Assembly (NCBI GenBank): GCA_963210315.1
Contig: OY723239.1
Span: 2,637,501-2,701,500, forward strand
Reading direction: 5' to 3'
DNA: 64,000 nucleotides
Source of the DNA: Rhynchopus euleeides
Taxonomy: Eukaryota > Euglenozoa > Diplonemea > Diplonemida > Diplonemidae
The notes under the pieces are model-generated. The model searched no databases and was not told where the DNA came from. It saw only the letters and a program-made list of their open reading frames with translations. The number at the start of each line of letters is the position of its first letter. Within the stretch, counting starts at the first letter, position 1. Shown here one piece after another: positions 18,131-28,611 of the stretch. A program made the position numbers and the translations under genes.

Positions 18131-19261
18131 ATGGATGTGTCGGTGCATCACACCGGGACCGGGCACAGCTGTGTCGTCGGTGTTCCGGAAGGCGGGACCG
18201 TGCTCAATCTGAAGGCGGATGCGCTCAACGAGATGTTCCCGGGTTCCATCAACACAGACCGTGAGGCTGGAAACGTCGCAGCACACATCGAAGGGTGTGA
18301 GGAGGAGCTGGACGAGGCAGAGTGCGTTGCCGACACGGGTCTGGAGGACGGGGGTGCTGTCCAGCTCATCCCACGCTGGCCCAACGTCAAGGCTCCCGCA
18401 GTCTACTCATCGACCCACGGCAGCGAGATACGCCACATCACACTGTCGAGGCGTGGGACGCTGTGTGCTGTGGCTTACAACAGCGGACACATCACTGTGT
18501 TTGACACCATCACCGCTGCTGTGGTGGCGGACTTAACACACAGCAACAAGGATATATTTCGCACAGCATTCTCCGTCTGTGGGACGTGGTTGGCAACGTG
18601 CTCTCGCGACGGCATCCGCGTGTGGCTGACATCGACATGGGAGGAGGTGTGCATGCTGCACCACAACAACATCGTGTGGTGTGCAGCGTGGACACACTGC
18701 GGACGTCTGGTATCCGGAGGCAACAACGGCAAAGTGCGTGTGTGGGACTTGAAGGGCACACCGAGCGCCACAGTGCTGGAGGGGCCGACAGACAGCGATG
18801 TTGTTCCCCGCATTGCTGTTTCGGGCACGAGGATCTTCAGTGGGTCAGGAGACGAGAACATCCGTGTGTGGGACCTCACCACCCTCACACACACACGCAC
18901 CCTGGATGGGCACACCGACGTTGTGCTGGATTTCACCCCAACTCAGGACGAGCAGCACCTGATCTCGTGCTCATACGACCAGTCACTCAAGGTGTGGTGC
19001 ACAGCCTCCCTCAGCTGCCTGCGTACTGTGCGACTGGGCGACTATCCCGCTTCACTGGCTGTGTCACAGCCAGTTGATGTTGTTGCAGTGAAAAGCCGGT
19101 CCACCACCACACTGTACCGCCTCAGCACAGGACAGTGTTCGGGGGAGGTGGACTCAGAGGGAGGCAGCGTTGCACTCAGCCTCTGCGGGAGGTGGCTCTT
19201 CACAGCAACGGAAAAAACTTCAGTCTCTGTGTGTGCTAGCCGTGCGTTTGCCACTCGATGA
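18131..19261 (+). CDS. Ubiquitin-like plus WD40 propeller protein, copy 1
   Basis: 376 residues from MDVSVHHTGTGHSC, the start shared by four of the paralogues. Residues 10-82 have the pattern of a ubiquitin-like fold (VPEGGTVLNLKADAL ... ELDEAECVADTGLEDGGAV). From about 100 onward, seven repeats typical of WD40 blades follow, with signatures such as DGIRVWLTS, NGKVRVWDL, DENIRVWDL and DQSLKVWCT, which would close one propeller. It is probably a cytosolic scaffold; the partner is unknown. The C-terminus (CASRAFATR) differs from the other copies (AVSSVxP), suggesting a small terminal change. Upstream there is a (CCCCT)n tract at 17990-18020 and an acceptor-like CCTCCAG ending at 18107, 23 bases before the start. 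Confidence 0.85.
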   Translation: MDVSVHHTGTGHSCVVGVPEGGTVLNLKADALNEMFPGSINTDREAGNVAAHIEGCEEELDEAECVADTGLEDGGAVQLIPRWPNVKAPAVYSSTHGSEIRHITLSRRGTLCAVAYNSGHITVFDTITAAVVADLTHSNKDIFRTAFSVCGTWLATCSRDGIRVWLTSTWEEVCMLHHNNIVWCAAWTHCGRLVSGGNNGKVRVWDLKGTPSATVLEGPTDSDVVPRIAVSGTRIFSGSGDENIRVWDLTTLTHTRTLDGHTDVVLDFTPTQDEQHLISCSYDQSLKVWCTASLSCLRTVRLGDYPASLAVSQPVDVVAVKSRSTTTLYRLSTGQCSGEVDSEGGSVALSLCGRWLFTATEKTSVSVCASRAFATR

Positions 19262-19541
19262 GAATGAGAAGGCATGTGTTGTACGCTTCAGGAGTGCAGC
19301 CGTCACGGAGACCCTTGCGGCCGTCAGTGCGGTTGCAGGCCAAAGGGACTGGTGCTTCTCCTGTTGACGAGCACTGCTTGCTGCTCTCCTTCAACGTTCT
19401 CATTCAAAGGGAGCGCCTGTTCCATTCGGGTGGCGTACACCACATGCGTTCCAGACTTTTGCCGTGCCCATCGCTCCTGATGGGCACGGCAAGATGGCTC
19501 TGTCAGACTGTTAGTTTGTCAAGACACTTGGAACTTGATTA

Positions 19542-20146
19542 CTGGGGGGGGGGCAATTAATCGTGCATAGTCAAATAATAGTGCCTTTTTGAAACGGGCA
19601 TTTATAAAGTTTCTTCCGCTGAATAATCGTGGGGTGCACGATTATTCACTCTTGGCTATTTTCGGTCAGTTCTGGAAGAAAAATGAGCAATTTTTCCCGC
19701 AGAATTTTCAAAAACCCCGTTCTTTTGAATATTGGGAGCCCGTGCGGACCGTGATGGGGTCATTTCGAACATGGGGTGTCTGTCTTCACCCGTGACTGGT
19801 CGTCGCCATTTTGGCTCATATTCGTCCACATGTCCGGCCTTGTGCCCCCAGTTTCAACACGAAAATGAGCCCAGACGGTGACTGCCAGTAAGGGGTGAAG
19901 ACAGACACCCCATGGCCAAAACGACCCCACCACGATCCGCACAGATTCCAAATATGCAAACGGACAAGGTTTTTGCGATGTTTGTCCCCAGAACTGACCA
20001 GAAAACTTGCAAAAGTGAATAATCGTGCACCCCACGATTATTCCGCCCCGTCAACTTTTTGTCTTTTTTTGGGCCCTTCAATTATACCCGCCCGTTCGCC
20101 AATTAATAGTGGAGTGCACGATTATTTGCCCCCCCCCCCCCCCCAG
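19542..20146. mobile_element. 605-bp foldback element with poly-G/C ends
   Basis: The ends are CTGGGGGGGGGGCAATTAAT and, inverted, CTG plus a 16-base G run plus CAAATAATCGTGCA. The element is flanked by TA (19540-19541 and 20147-20148). Most of its length folds on itself; for example AATAATCGTGGGGTGCACGA near 19622 pairs with 20020-20045, and ATGGGGTGTCTGTCTTCACC at 19772-19791 pairs with 19890-19912. It is AT-richer than its surroundings and has no coding capacity. It shares GGCGAACGGGCGGG with the right end of the 773-7560 element, so both belong to one superfamily. Confidence 0.8.
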
Positions 20147-20578
20147 TAACACACTTGAAGAACCACCTCTAGTTCATCGCCGAAGGAGGCAGCTGTGCGC
20201 GTACATCTGATCTGAGAGGAGGGCAAATGATTGACAGCATACCCCCTCCCCTCCCTCACTGATCATACTTGATTTATTTTCTTTTGAGGGTTGTGCAAGA
20301 ACGCAGGAAACTGGGCCAGTGCAGATCCTTGCAGAACCTGCGGTCCCCGCTTTTCACTTCCACACGGAGTGCCGGGGTCAGCAGATAGTAACGCACCTGT
20401 CCTGTGATGTTGCCAGCACAATTGGGTTTCAGGGAGGAGGTACTGGCCATGTTGATGGCCAGTACCTCCAGAGCCAGTTGATCCCACTTTGCCACGACCT
20501 TTGTCCCCATCCACACCATCGCGCACTGCACACACCGACACACCCTCCGAAAACCTGAACCGCTGGTCGCCAAAAGTC
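20147..20578. other. Region upstream of WD40 copy 2
   Basis: No gene seen. It holds a perfect hairpin (20436-20469, listed separately) and lacks the clear pyrimidine/CAG site seen before intact paralogues, which fits with the next gene being dead. Confidence 0.45.
20436..20469. other. Perfect 15-bp hairpin with GTTG loop
   Basis: GGAGGTACTGGCCAT (20436-20450), loop GTTG, then its exact complement (20455-20469). It lies 110 bases before the start of the WD40 pseudogene. Function unknown; it could be a MITE remnant or an RNA structure. Confidence 0.7.
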
Positions 20579-21753
20579 ATGGAATTGTCTGTCCGTCATT
20601 GCGAGACCGGGGGCAGGTGTGTCGGTGTTCCAGAAGGCGGGACCGTGGTCAGCCTGAAGGTGGATGCGCTGGAGGAGATGTTCCCGGGTTCCATCAACGC
20701 AGACCGTGAGGCTGGAAACGTCGCAGCACACATCGAAGGGTGTGAGGAGGAGCTGGACGAAGCACAGCGCGTTGCCGACACGGGTCTGGAGGACGGGGGT
20801 GCTGTCCAGCTCATCCCACGCTGGCCCAACGTCAAGGTCCCCGCGGTCTACTCATCGACGCATGGCAGCAAGGTAAGCCGCATCACACTGTCGAGGTGTG
20901 GGACGCTGTGTGCTGTGGCTTACTTCGATAAAGGACACATCACTGTGTTTGACACCATCACCGCTGCTGTGGTGGCGGACAGAACCCACGGCGACACATC
21001 AATTCTATGCACAGCGTTCTCAGTCTGTGGGAGGTGGTTGGCGACGTGCTCTTCTGGCGGCACCATCTGCGTGTGGCAGACATCAGCCTGGGAGGAGGTG
21101 TGCATGCTGCACCATAACGACACCAGCGTGTTCAGTGCAGCGTGGACACACTGCGGACGTCTCGTGTCGGGAGACGAATTAGGTAAAGTGCGTGTGGGAT
21201 TTGAAGGGCACACCGAGCGCCACAGTGCTGGAGGGGCACAGCGATGCTGTTTACGATGATCTTTACAGCCCCAACCATGCTGTTCTCAGCATTGCTGTTT
21301 CGGGCACGAGGATCTTCAGCGGGTTCGACGAGACGATCCGTGTGTGGGACATCAGCACCCTCACACACACACGCACCCTGGATGATCACACTGCTTGGGT
21401 GGACGACATCGCCCACCTCGCCCTGACTCAGGACGAGCAGCACCTCGTGTCGTGCTCTCTCAAAAGGTCTCTAAAGGTGTGGTGCACAGCCTCCCTCAGC
21501 TGCCTGCGTACTGTCCAACTGGACACCTATCCCGTCTCACTTGCTGTGTCACAGCCAGGCGATGTTGCTGCAGTGAGTGACGAGTACTCCACCACACTGT
21601 ACCGCCTCAGCACAGGAGAGTGTTTAGCGGTTAATGAGTTTTGGTCTCGGTTATCGTGTTGCACACAGCCTCTGCGGGAGGTGGCTCTTCACCAACGAAC
21701 CAACGAACAACACTTCAGTCTCTGTGTGTGCTGTGTCTTCCGTCTCACCCTGA
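20579..21753 (+). pseudogene. Ubiquitin-like plus WD40 protein, copy 2, frameshifted
   Basis: It starts MELSVRHCETGGRC in place of the family's MDVSVxHADSGHSC and stays open to about 21190. There two bases are missing relative to the paralogues (GTGCGTGTGGGATTTGAAGG versus GTGCGTGTGTGGGACTTGAAGG). The remaining propeller continues in the next frame from 21192 (WDLKGTPSATVLEG). Near 21630 the conserved GKVGSEG segment is replaced by unrelated sequence and the frame shifts again. The family's terminal codons (SVSVCAVSSVSP) end at 21753. Two or more disabling changes make this a pseudogene. Its 3' flank (GCAGTGTCTCAGAACC) is shared with copy 5. Confidence 0.8.
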
Positions 21754-21995
21754 GTGCAGTGTCTCAGAACCCTGATTTCTGCCCTTGTGTGCTCACCCCG
21801 AAGGTCCTCTCCTGGATACAGATAGAGCGGGCCTTGCTGTCTTCCTGCAGGGGCCCAGTTGGGGAGGGGCTGGTGTTCTGTTTAGCGCGTCACCTCGCCA
21901 GAAGCACCGCCCCTCACGCTCGTCACTTCGTGAGGATTCCCCCTACGTGGCCCCAGTTTCGTTCGTACTCACGGCGCCCCCCCCCCCCCCCCCTA

Positions 21996-23143
21996 GGGGG
22001 GGTCAAATGCCACCCTTTTACGTGGACAAACACGATTTTTCAAAAAACCGGCGCAGAGGCCCCAAAGCCCCCGTAAACCCTCCAAACCCCCCCAGATCGG
22101 TCCGGAAACCCATCGAACCCCACTTTTCCACCATTCCGGGCACCTCAGGTGCCCGAATTGGGGTACCTAAATTTTGTGCCACCGTTTGGTACCGGACAGT
22201 GCCACTGTGTGGGAGGTTGGAAAAGAAAATGCCCCAACACACCACATCTGAGGGTTGCAATGCATGTTGCTTGCCAACCACGTCATCCGGTGGGTGTCAG
22301 GCGCTATGTAGGTGGCATTAGCCAGGTCTTCGATGAGTTCTGGCTTGTATATGTACCTCCCTGCCACCATGCACCGGGAGGCTGCCTGTAGGTACGGAAC
22401 AAGTCCAGATGGTCGTGTGATTCCTGTGCAGCAGTGCTCCACAACCGGGATGTGTTGACAACGACTGTTGCAACACGAGCTGTACATTCCGGGAACACAC
22501 GAAGTGCGCTGTCGTGGTACCCATTGTGCCAGAATTGGTAGTTGCTGCGGTCTACTTTGCCTGGCCCAAGAGCACTGGTACTGAACGGTGCAATATGCGT
22601 GGCGAGGTGAATGCAACGGAAGGGCGCAAAGTCAATACAGCTCTCGGATGGCGGGTGGTGGTGCCACTAGTGTGTGACGTTCACTCGAGGATACAACGCA
22701 TCACAATGAATCAGCAACCGTGGACCGAGTACAATACGCTCTCTGTGGCTGGTGTGGGGGACAAAGGCAGTGCCTGTGCCGCAGGCAGGGAGGTACATAT
22801 ACAAGCCAGAACACATCGAAGACCTGGCTCATGCCACCTACATAGCGCCTGACACCCACCGGATGACGTGGTTGGCAAGCAACATGCATTGCAACCCTCA
22901 GATGTGGTGTGTTGGGGCATTTTCTTTTCCAACCTCCCACACAGTGGCACTGTCCGGTACCAAACGGTGGCACAAAATTTAGGTACCCCAATTCGGGCAC
23001 CTGAGGTGCCCGGAATGGTGGAAAAGTGGGGTTCGATGGGTTTCCGGACCGATCTGGGGGGGTTTGGAGGGTTTACGGGGGCTTTGGGGCCTCTGCGCCG
23101 GTTTTTTGAAAAATCGTGTTTGTCACCCCCATTTGACCCCCCC
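21996..23143 (+). mobile_element. 1.15 kb foldback element, copy B
   Basis: 1148 bp, same orientation as copy A. Flanked by TA (21994-21995 and 23144-23145), with C runs of about 16-18 outside on both sides. It differs from copy A by scattered substitutions (for example ATATGTAC for ATATATAC in the arms). The few differences indicate recent mobility. Confidence 0.85.
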
Positions 23144-23175
23144 TACCCCCCCCCCCCCCCCATTGATGCTTGTGT

Positions 23176-23455
23176 CTCAGGCATGTCGCTAAGCGTCGAC
23201 CGTCGACCCAGTGATTTTGGGTTTCCCCCCCCATAAAAAAGCGTCGACCCAGTGGAACTGGGTTGACGCTTGGTCGAGGCTTGGAGCGTCGACCCAGTGG
23301 AACTGGGTTGCCATTCAAGCCTGGACCAAGCGTCAACCCATTTACTACGCTGGGTCGACGCTTACCTAGCGTTGACCCGATTACACTGGGTCGACGCTCA
23401 CCAAGCGTCGACCAAGCGTCAACCCACTTTCACTGGGTCGACGTCGAAGAGAGTA
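23176..23455. repeat. Cluster of GCGTCGACCCAGTG motifs in both orientations
   Basis: At least eight copies of GTCGACCCAGTG or CACTGGGTCGAC-like blocks (also GCGTCAACCCA) occur in direct and inverted orientation within 280 bp, able to form many alternative hairpins. No coding content is evident. It may be the remains of another foldback element. Confidence 0.7.
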
Positions 23456-23464
23456 TGGTTTTGC

Positions 23465-23715
23465 AGGAACAGATGCTCACTACCGTGCCTCCGGCGGCTG
23501 GGGGGGCTCCGCCCCCCAGACCCCCCTGTGGCGTATGTCTCGTACTCAAGTCATTCGATTACCACCAGGTCAGGGAATCCAACCACTCCAGTAGCCTCAG
23601 GGGACGCAGCCAACTCACACAGAATCTGTACGCCCACAATGAACAGATGTTCACTACCGTGGCCTCCGGCGGCTGGGGGGCTCTGCCCCCCAGACCCCCC
23701 ATCTCGCGTGCCCGT
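23465..23715. repeat. 178-bp repeat, tandem pair
   Basis: Two copies of CACTACCGTGGCCTCCGGCG followed by GGCTGGGGGG and a hairpin GGGGGGCTCCGCCCCCC lie about 178 bp apart (near 23480 and 23658). The spacer contains GTAGCCTCAGGGGACGCAGC. The same pair, with the same spacing and spacer, occurs inverted at 63364-63610, and a fragment is at 50540-50570. 23716-24120 beyond it has no gene; it includes a perfect GCGCGCGC palindrome near 23915-23937. Confidence 0.75.
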
Positions 23716-24159
23716 CTAGTAACCAAGTCCTTGCGCTTCAACGGCCGTGGCATATCAGGGGGTAGCGTCGAAATCATGGTCCCGAAAGCCATTTTTTGGG
23801 TTTCTTCCGGCACCCGAGGATGGCGCGAGCGGGAGAGGAACCACGGAAGGAACCCAGCGCCTCACACCGTGCCCACCTAGTGGTCCACCGACGGAAAATT
23901 AGGCAACAGCACGAGCGCGCGCGAAGCGCGCGCGAGAAAAATTGCCCCCTGATCCCCCCCCCCCCCCCCAAAAACAGGAGCGTCAACCCACCAAATCTCC
24001 AAATCGAAAAGTTAGCGACAGGCCTGCTTGTGTCTTGTGCTGTCTCGGGTGCCCGACCGCAGGCTCCCTGCCTCCCTCGCACCCCACCCCACAACACACC
24101 CACCACCACCACCCCTCCCCCACCAGACCTTCGTGGCGGTGCTGGCCCCCACCCACACG

Positions 24160-27100
24160 ATGCCCTCCTCCCCACGACAGCGCCGCCAGAACGAGGTGCA
24201 GCAGCAGGTCCGCGACGACCCTGCCAACGCCCTCGGCATAATCGAGGAGGCAAATGGCAGGGAATGCCCATACGCGTGGCACCTCAAGCGCTACCAGACG
24301 CAGTACCTCCCGGTGGAGGTGGAGCGCGTGGTCCCCGTGACAGAGTATGTTGACAGGCTGGTGCCGCACCCCGTCCCAGACCCTGCTGTGGAGCAGCAGC
24401 TGCTGAGGGCTCAGGAGGAGCTGGATCTGCTCCGCAGGGCTCTGCCGAAGAAGCAAGGGGAGGACGACGCGCGGCAGCAGGACAAGCACTCGCTGAAGGT
24501 GCTGAACGCCAAACTCCTCGCGAAGTTGGCCAAAAAGGACGAGCAGATCCAAGACCTGCAGACAGCTCTCCTCCGCAACTTCGGACTCGCCAAAGAGCTC
24601 AGCGACCAATCCTGCCCGGAGATCGTCGAAACCCGGAAGGACCAGCTCCGCCTCCTCCAAAGCAAGGTGGTCGCTCTCCAGGAAGTCCTCCGGCACAAGG
24701 AGGAGTATATTCAGGAAGTGACCCAAGCGATGATCGACTCCTCCACGGGTGTTCTCAAAATCCAGCGGGAGACCCAGGAGCTGCTGCAGGCGGAGCGCCT
24801 GGAGAACAACGCGGCGTGGGACCAGGCGCGCGCCCTGGAGAAGCGGACCGCATCCCTGGAGAAGGAGGTCACACTGATGGCGCAGCTCCGGTCTCAGCTG
24901 AAGGAGAGCAACGCGGCGAGGGAGGACATGCGGCAGCAGCTCGAGGATAAGGACGATGTGATCGATGCGCTTGAGGAGCAGTTCCGCCAGACAACCTTCG
25001 ATGAGGCGGCGGACCTCTCGCGGGATGAGGTGCTGGTGAGGATGACGCAGCTCCGCTTTAAGATCGGCCTGAAGAACGCGCAGGCTCTGAAGCAGAACGG
25101 CGAGATTTTCAAACTCCGCGCGCAGGCGACACGCCAGAGTGAGGACTACGCCCGCCTCGAGGTGGAATGCGAGGAGCGCCGCGCAGAGTGCCAAAAGCTC
25201 CGCCAGAAGGTCGACTCCCTCAAGGTGCAGGTCGCAGGTGTGCGGCGGGACCTCCTCTCCGCGTCCTCACCGGTTCGCCCCATCATCATGCCGCAGCCCA
25301 TCTACGACGACACACGGAGGCTTCTGGAGGCACCAACCGCACCCCGCACCCGCCCCCTCACAGAGCAGGACATCGTCGCCGCCTTCTCCCTGTTTGACGC
25401 GAGCGTGCAGGGCGAGCTCCCCGGCTGGGACATGCCGCTCTTCCTGAGGTGCCTGGGCTTCACAAGCGAGGACACGTTTGTCAACCGCCTCACCGCGGAG
25501 TACCGCAAGCACCACGGGACGCTTTCTCTCGAAGAGTTCCGCGACGTGCTGCTGGAGGTGCAGCGGGAGTACACCCCGATGAAGATGTCTGCCGAGAGCC
25601 TGCTGGGGCAGTGGCAGGAGGCGAGCAGGCGGCGCGTGGAGGCGAGCCGCGCCCGGGAGAAGAAGAACCGCGGGCTCCTCGTTGAGGACAGTGGGAGCGA
25701 GAGCGAGGAGGACGTGCACCGGAATGTGACAGCGGTCAGCATCAGAGCGGCGCCTATGGTGTCGGGGGATATAGAGGACTCCTTCGGACTATTCGATCAT
25801 GAGCAGTGCGGCGAGGTGGATAGGAAGCTGGCGGGGACGTTTATCCACGCCTTGGGGTTGGTCCGCACCACGGCGGATCTGGAGGCGCTTAACGTCATCA
25901 TCTTCAAGGAGTTCTCCGGGACCCTCAACATCGACGAGTGGACAGACCTGGTGCAATACTGCCAGGGCGTGCAGCCCAACTTCGTCCGCCGCAGGGTTTT
26001 GGAGCACAAGCCTCCGAAGCAGGGCCTCTACCCCAAGCCGTTCCCCAAGGCGGGCCGCTCCCACCCGCTCAGCGAGCGTGAGATGGAGGCTGCGTTCCGC
26101 CTGTTTGATGTGGACCGGTCGGGGCTTCTGCCAGGGCATCAGATCCCGACGTACCTCTCCTGCCTAGGGTTGGTGTGTTCGGGGCCTGAATTCACCGCTC
26201 TACTCGTGACGCAGTATAAAGCGGATCTGACGCAGAAGGTTGGGTTTTCATACTTCTGCCGGATGGTCCGGTTTGTGCAGGAGCACCTCGACTTCTTCGC
26301 CCCCTCCCCCCGCAAGCCCCGCGTCCGCACCAAGGGGAGCGAGGCGCAGGAGGCGCGCCGCGAGGGGCCCATCGGTGCGCCTCTGCCGCGCAACCTCGCT
26401 GTGGGGCTTGGGGGGCCGAGCCGCAGCATGAACTCCTCACGCGCCCCTCCGTCCCGACCCAACACAGCAGTGTACAGCCCGAGGACAAGGCGGCCTGGGG
26501 AATACCCGCCGTGGATGGTGCCGTCCGTCGTGCCGGCGCAGGTGGAGGCCATCGAGAGGGAGACGCCAGGCGGGGCGTCCGCCGTGAGGAGCCCGGAGGA
26601 TCTGGCTGTGCCTGTGGCGTCTCCGGAGTTGGAGTCGCTGCGGTTCGCGCCGTCGGCGGAGCCGAATGACTTCACGCCGCGGGAGGAGGCGCGTGCCGTG
26701 GGGGGGAGGCCTGATGTGGGGGCGGGGCCCGCGGGCCACCACCGGCGGGCGCTGGAGCAGTCCGATGTGCTGCGCACCTTCAACTTCTACGCGCAGCACT
26801 TCAACTGCCCCCAGGTCTCGATGGTGACGGGGTCGAAGGCGCTCGCCCTGCAGCACGTCGTGCTTGCGGTGCGCTCTCTCGGATTCACAGAGGTGACGCG
26901 GCGCTTCCTCGAGCAGGTGTGGCCATACGAGAGGAAGCGTGATGCCGTGCAGTCACAGGGAGGGGGTGCCGGTGATGAGCTCATCCTCGATGAGAGCGAG
27001 TTTGTCCGCCTGGTGAAGAACGTGGAGAGGTACGGCACGAAACGCGATGCGGATCAAGCGGCGCTTCCGAAGAGCGTCAACAGGCACCTCCCGGGTGGCG

Positions 27101-27399
27101 CCCTGCGGGCGCAGGACATCGACTGGGTGTTCCAGCTGCTGGATGACGACGGGAAGGGGTTCCTGACTGGGAAGGACTTCCGCACCATGCTGACGCTGCT
27201 GGGATTCACCCTGCAGGACGAACCTGAGATCCAAAACGTGCTGGTGGTGTACGACACCCACCGGCCCAGTCGGAGCTCACGGGAGCACAACATCTTCGAG
27301 GCGTCTGACTGCGTGGAGGTGCTGCGCAGGCTAACGGCAAAGCCACTCAGCAACATGAGCCGCGAGGCGCTGCAGCCGTCGACATCCTGGCTGTGCTGA
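24160..27399 (+). CDS. Large coiled-coil and EF-hand protein
   Basis: 1079 residues; the ATG at 24160 is 34 bases after an acceptor-like CCCCCACCAG, and in-frame codons upstream lie inside that tract. The N-terminus has a V/P/charged segment (VERVVPVTEYVDRLVPHPV, 55-73) resembling the motif of alveolins and articulins, membrane-skeleton proteins. Residues 77-365 form long coiled coils. At least four EF-hand-like modules follow: about 401-470, 536-600, 637-710 and 983-1065. Two loops are near canonical (DVDRSGLLPG and DDDGKGFLTG); the others have lost Ca ligands. A Pro/Arg/Ser-rich disordered stretch (about 710-900) separates the third and fourth. It is likely a cytoskeletal or flagellar/cortical Ca-responsive scaffold; the exact role is unknown. 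Confidence 0.85.
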   Translation: MPSSPRQRRQNEVQQQVRDDPANALGIIEEANGRECPYAWHLKRYQTQYLPVEVERVVPVTEYVDRLVPHPVPDPAVEQQLLRAQEELDLLRRALPKKQGEDDARQQDKHSLKVLNAKLLAKLAKKDEQIQDLQTALLRNFGLAKELSDQSCPEIVETRKDQLRLLQSKVVALQEVLRHKEEYIQEVTQAMIDSSTGVLKIQRETQELLQAERLENNAAWDQARALEKRTASLEKEVTLMAQLRSQLKESNAAREDMRQQLEDKDDVIDALEEQFRQTTFDEAADLSRDEVLVRMTQLRFKIGLKNAQALKQNGEIFKLRAQATRQSEDYARLEVECEERRAECQKLRQKVDSLKVQVAGVRRDLLSASSPVRPIIMPQPIYDDTRRLLEAPTAPRTRPLTEQDIVAAFSLFDASVQGELPGWDMPLFLRCLGFTSEDTFVNRLTAEYRKHHGTLSLEEFRDVLLEVQREYTPMKMSAESLLGQWQEASRRRVEASRAREKKNRGLLVEDSGSESEEDVHRNVTAVSIRAAPMVSGDIEDSFGLFDHEQCGEVDRKLAGTFIHALGLVRTTADLEALNVIIFKEFSGTLNIDEWTDLVQYCQGVQPNFVRRRVLEHKPPKQGLYPKPFPKAGRSHPLSEREMEAAFRLFDVDRSGLLPGHQIPTYLSCLGLVCSGPEFTALLVTQYKADLTQKVGFSYFCRMVRFVQEHLDFFAPSPRKPRVRTKGSEAQEARREGPIGAPLPRNLAVGLGGPSRSMNSSRAPPSRPNTAVYSPRTRRPGEYPPWMVPSVVPAQVEAIERETPGGASAVRSPEDLAVPVASPELESLRFAPSAEPNDFTPREEARAVGGRPDVGAGPAGHHRRALEQSDVLRTFNFYAQHFNCPQVSMVTGSKALALQHVVLAVRSLGFTEVTRRFLEQVWPYERKRDAVQSQGGGAGDELILDESEFVRLVKNVERYGTKRDADQAALPKSVNRHLPGGALRAQDIDWVFQLLDDDGKGFLTGKDFRTMLTLLGFTLQDEPEIQNVLVVYDTHRPSRSSREHNIFEASDCVEVLRRLTAKPLSNMSREALQPSTSWLC

Positions 27400-27461
27400 A
27401 GGGGTGTGAGGGGGAGGGGTGGTGGTTGGGGTGCAGGACAGGGGTGGGGGGGGGGGGGGTA

Positions 27462-28609
27462 GGGGGGGTCAAATGGGGGTGACAAACACGATTTTTCAAA
27501 AAACCGGCGCAGAGGCCCCAAAGCCCCCGTAAACCCTCCAAACCCCCCCAGATCGGTCCGGAAACCCATCGAACCCCACTTTTCCACCATTCCGGGCACC
27601 TCAGGTGCCCGAATTGGGGTACCTAAATTTTGTGCCACCGTTTGGTACCGGACAGTGCCACTGTGTGGGAGGTTGGAAAAGAAAATGCCCCAACACACCA
27701 CATCTGAGGGTTGCAATGCATGTTGCTTGCCAACCACGTCATCCGGTGGGTGTCAGGCGCTATGTAGGTGGCATGAGCCAGGTCTTCGATGTGTTCTGGC
27801 TTGTATATGTACCTCCCTGCCTGCGGCACAGGCACTGCCTTTGTCCCCCACACCAGCCACAGAGAGCGTATTGTACTCGGTCCACGGTTGCTGATTCATT
27901 GTGATGCGTTGTATCCTCGAGTGAACGTCACACACTAGTGGCACCACCACCCGCCATCCGAGAGCTGTATTGACTTTGCGCCCTTCCGTTGCATTCACCT
28001 CGCCACGCATATTGCACCGTTCAGTACCAGTGCTCTTGGGCCAGGCAAAGTAGACCGCAGCAACTACCAATTCTGGCACAATGGGTACCACGACAGCGCA
28101 CTTCGTGTGTTCCCGGAATGTACAGCTCGTGTTGCAACAGTCGTTGTCAACACATCCCGGTTGTGGAGCACTGCTGCACAGGAATCACACGACCATCTGG
28201 ACTTGTTCCGTACCTACAGGCAGCCTCCCGGTGCATGGTGGCAGGGAGGTACATATACAAGCCAGAACTCATCGAAGACCTGGCTAATGCCACCTACATA
28301 GCGCCTGACACCCACCGGATGACGTGGTTGGCAAGCAACATGCATTGCAACCCTCAGATGTGGTGTGTTGGGGCATTTTCTTTTCCAACCTCCCACACAG
28401 TGGCACTGTCCGGTACCAAACGGTGGCACAAAATTTAGGTACCCCAATTCGGGCACCTGAGGTGCCCGGAATGGTGGAAAAGTGGGGTTCGATGGGTTTC
28501 CGGACCGATCTGGGGGGGTTTGGAGGGTTTACGGGGGCTTTGGGGCCTCTGCGCCGGTTTTTTGAAAAATCGTGTTTGTCCACGTAAAAGGGTGGCATTT
28601 GACCCCCCC
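27462..28609 (-). mobile_element. 1.15 kb foldback element, copy C (inverted)
   Basis: 1148 bp in the opposite orientation to copies A and B (the GGGGGTGACAAACA tip is on the left). Flanked by TA (27460-27461 and 28610-28611), with G runs of 12-13 outside both. It is nearly identical to copy B. It begins about 60 bases after the stop of the EF-hand gene. Confidence 0.85.
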
Positions 28610-28611
28610 TA

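Noticed and set aside
23983..25194. Minus-strand Leu-rich frame of 403 codons
   Set aside because: It overlaps the coiled-coil region of the EF-hand gene; the Leu/Arg richness is the complement of Gln/Glu codons.
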